Source: Burkholderiales bacterium (GTDB taxonomy: Bacteria > Pseudomonadota > Gammaproteobacteria > Burkholderiales > Burkholderiaceae_F). From it: a DNA stretch of 5,406 bases. The stretch is taken from the NCBI GenBank assembly GCA_021205255.1, contig JAJPXW010000267.1, positions 1-5,406 on the forward strand. Direction: 5' to 3'. How positions within the stretch are numbered: position 1 is the first letter of the stretch; every line of letters starts with the position of its first letter. Made by a program: the position numbers and the translations under genes. Under the pieces are notes generated by a model, which saw nothing but the letters and a program-made list of their open reading frames with translations, was not told where the DNA came from and made no database searches. Below, in pieces: positions 4,987 through 5,406 of this stretch.

Positions 4987-5292
4987 GATTTCTCGTGCTT
5001 GGTCCTAATAGCAAGGTTTTTATTAGTCCATGGAAATCCCGTTTGCCATAATTTCTAGAAGGGGAAGCGTTCATATGTTTGAAAAGTAAGAAAGCTGTCC
5101 TGAAATCATGAGGATCAATATATGTCGTTGATTCATCCAAATAGGACTCCTGCTTCAAAGCAAGGACTCCTCTTAAATTTTGATTGCCAAATAGTTCATG
5201 GTTGCGGATTCCTTGAGCAATCAAAACTGAGATAAGAACGAAAATTGCTAGTTGGCAGGTTTCTTATCTGACAGAAGAAGCTGACTTTTCAT
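4967..5292 (-). pseudogene. Possible frameshifted small membrane-anchored protein gene
   Basis: On the minus strand a frame open from 5263 to the stop at 4967-4969 (98 codons) begins ETCQLAIFVLISVLIAQG, a hydrophobic run typical of a signal peptide or membrane anchor. In a neighbouring frame, an ATG at 5292-5290 codes MKSQLLLSDKKPAN, ending at a TAG that overlaps this start. Joining the two by a single-base shift would give a charged N-terminus followed by a hydrophobic helix, as in an inner-membrane or exported protein. No family is recognised in the rest (IRNHELFGNQNLRGVLALKQ and onward), and the TTG at 5224 has no ribosome site. It may be a decayed gene or a chance frame in AT-rich DNA. 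Confidence 0.25.
5143..5171. repeat. Paired 9-bp direct repeats AGGACTCCT, 20 bp apart
   Basis: AGGACTCCT occurs at 5143-5151 and 5163-5171, exactly 20 bp apart (about two helical turns). Each copy is nearly palindromic (AGGA and TCCT around a central C). A small dyad, TGCTT (5151-5155) with AAGCA (5158-5162), lies between them. It could be a binding site for a dimeric regulator, but it also lies inside the doubtful minus-strand frame. Confidence 0.35.
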
Positions 5293-5406
5293 AAAAATTG
5301 CATTGCTTCTGATTCCAATAACGCAATCCTCCTTGAAATTCAAGCCCTATAGAAGAAGCGCACTCTTAGAGATAGTCAACTCAAGCGCTACCCTACACCC
5401 AAAAGG

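Larger units (their letters stand above)
4866..5406. other. Non-coding or degraded region at the right edge
   Basis: The plus strand has frequent stops in all frames and no gene. On the minus strand a frameshifted remnant is possible (listed separately). A strong ribosome-site-like AAGGAGGA (complement of 5327-5334) is followed only by tiny frames. Between 5300 and 5406 the minus frames have stops and nothing is recognised. The stretch looks like decaying accessory DNA. Confidence 0.5.

Noticed and set aside
3633..4990. Complete insertion sequence with terminal inverted repeats around the IS630-like gene
   Set aside because: Comparing the two flanks gave only a 6-bp chance match (CACAGA near 3812 and TCTGTG near 4888). 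The 10-bp repeat at 4898-4986 has no partner upstream of the gene.

Overview
The window looks like a chromosomal segment of a low-GC betaproteobacterium. Both chaperonin proteins read like Burkholderiales versions, for example the GroES stretch AEKPDQGEV-type (here GEKPDQGEV) and the GroEL stretch TLGPKGRNVVLERSFGGPT. Together with the fairly low GC, this suggests a Sutterellaceae-type gut lineage. That placement is an inference from remembered consensus sequences, not from a search.

Positions 1-255 are a promoter region. Its best element is a heat-shock (sigma-32) type promoter at 172-201, lying inside a perfect 7-bp dyad. No CIRCE operator was found. Positions 262-2226 hold the bicistronic groES-groEL operon, which is intact, closed by a GC-rich hairpin at 2258-2289.

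Positions 2290-2561 are AT-rich and non-coding, with three closely spaced small dyads just ahead of the next gene. Positions 2562-3632 hold one gene of an uncharacterised family (resembling DUF7946/DUF7947 proteins): an N-terminal domain, a hydrophobic segment, a Gln-rich coiled coil and a C-terminal domain. A single in-frame TAA at 3411-3413 separates its last 72 codons, which remain open in the same frame. It is therefore either a fresh pseudogene, a C-terminally truncated protein or a sequencing error.

After a 195-bp gap with its own candidate promoter, positions 3828-4865 encode a full-length protein that is collinear with IS630-family transposases. It keeps both helix-turn-helix regions but has lost at least two of the three catalytic acids. 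No terminal inverted repeats were seen around it. This combination (intact frame, dead catalytic site, no element ends) is the most interesting thing in the window and suggests a transposase converted into a DNA-binding protein.

The last 541 bases (4866-5406) have no convincing intact gene. They hold a possible frameshifted minus-strand gene with a membrane-anchor-like start, a TA-bounded inverted repeat, and a 9-bp direct repeat. The groESL operon is core housekeeping; everything to its right looks like accessory DNA in partial decay.
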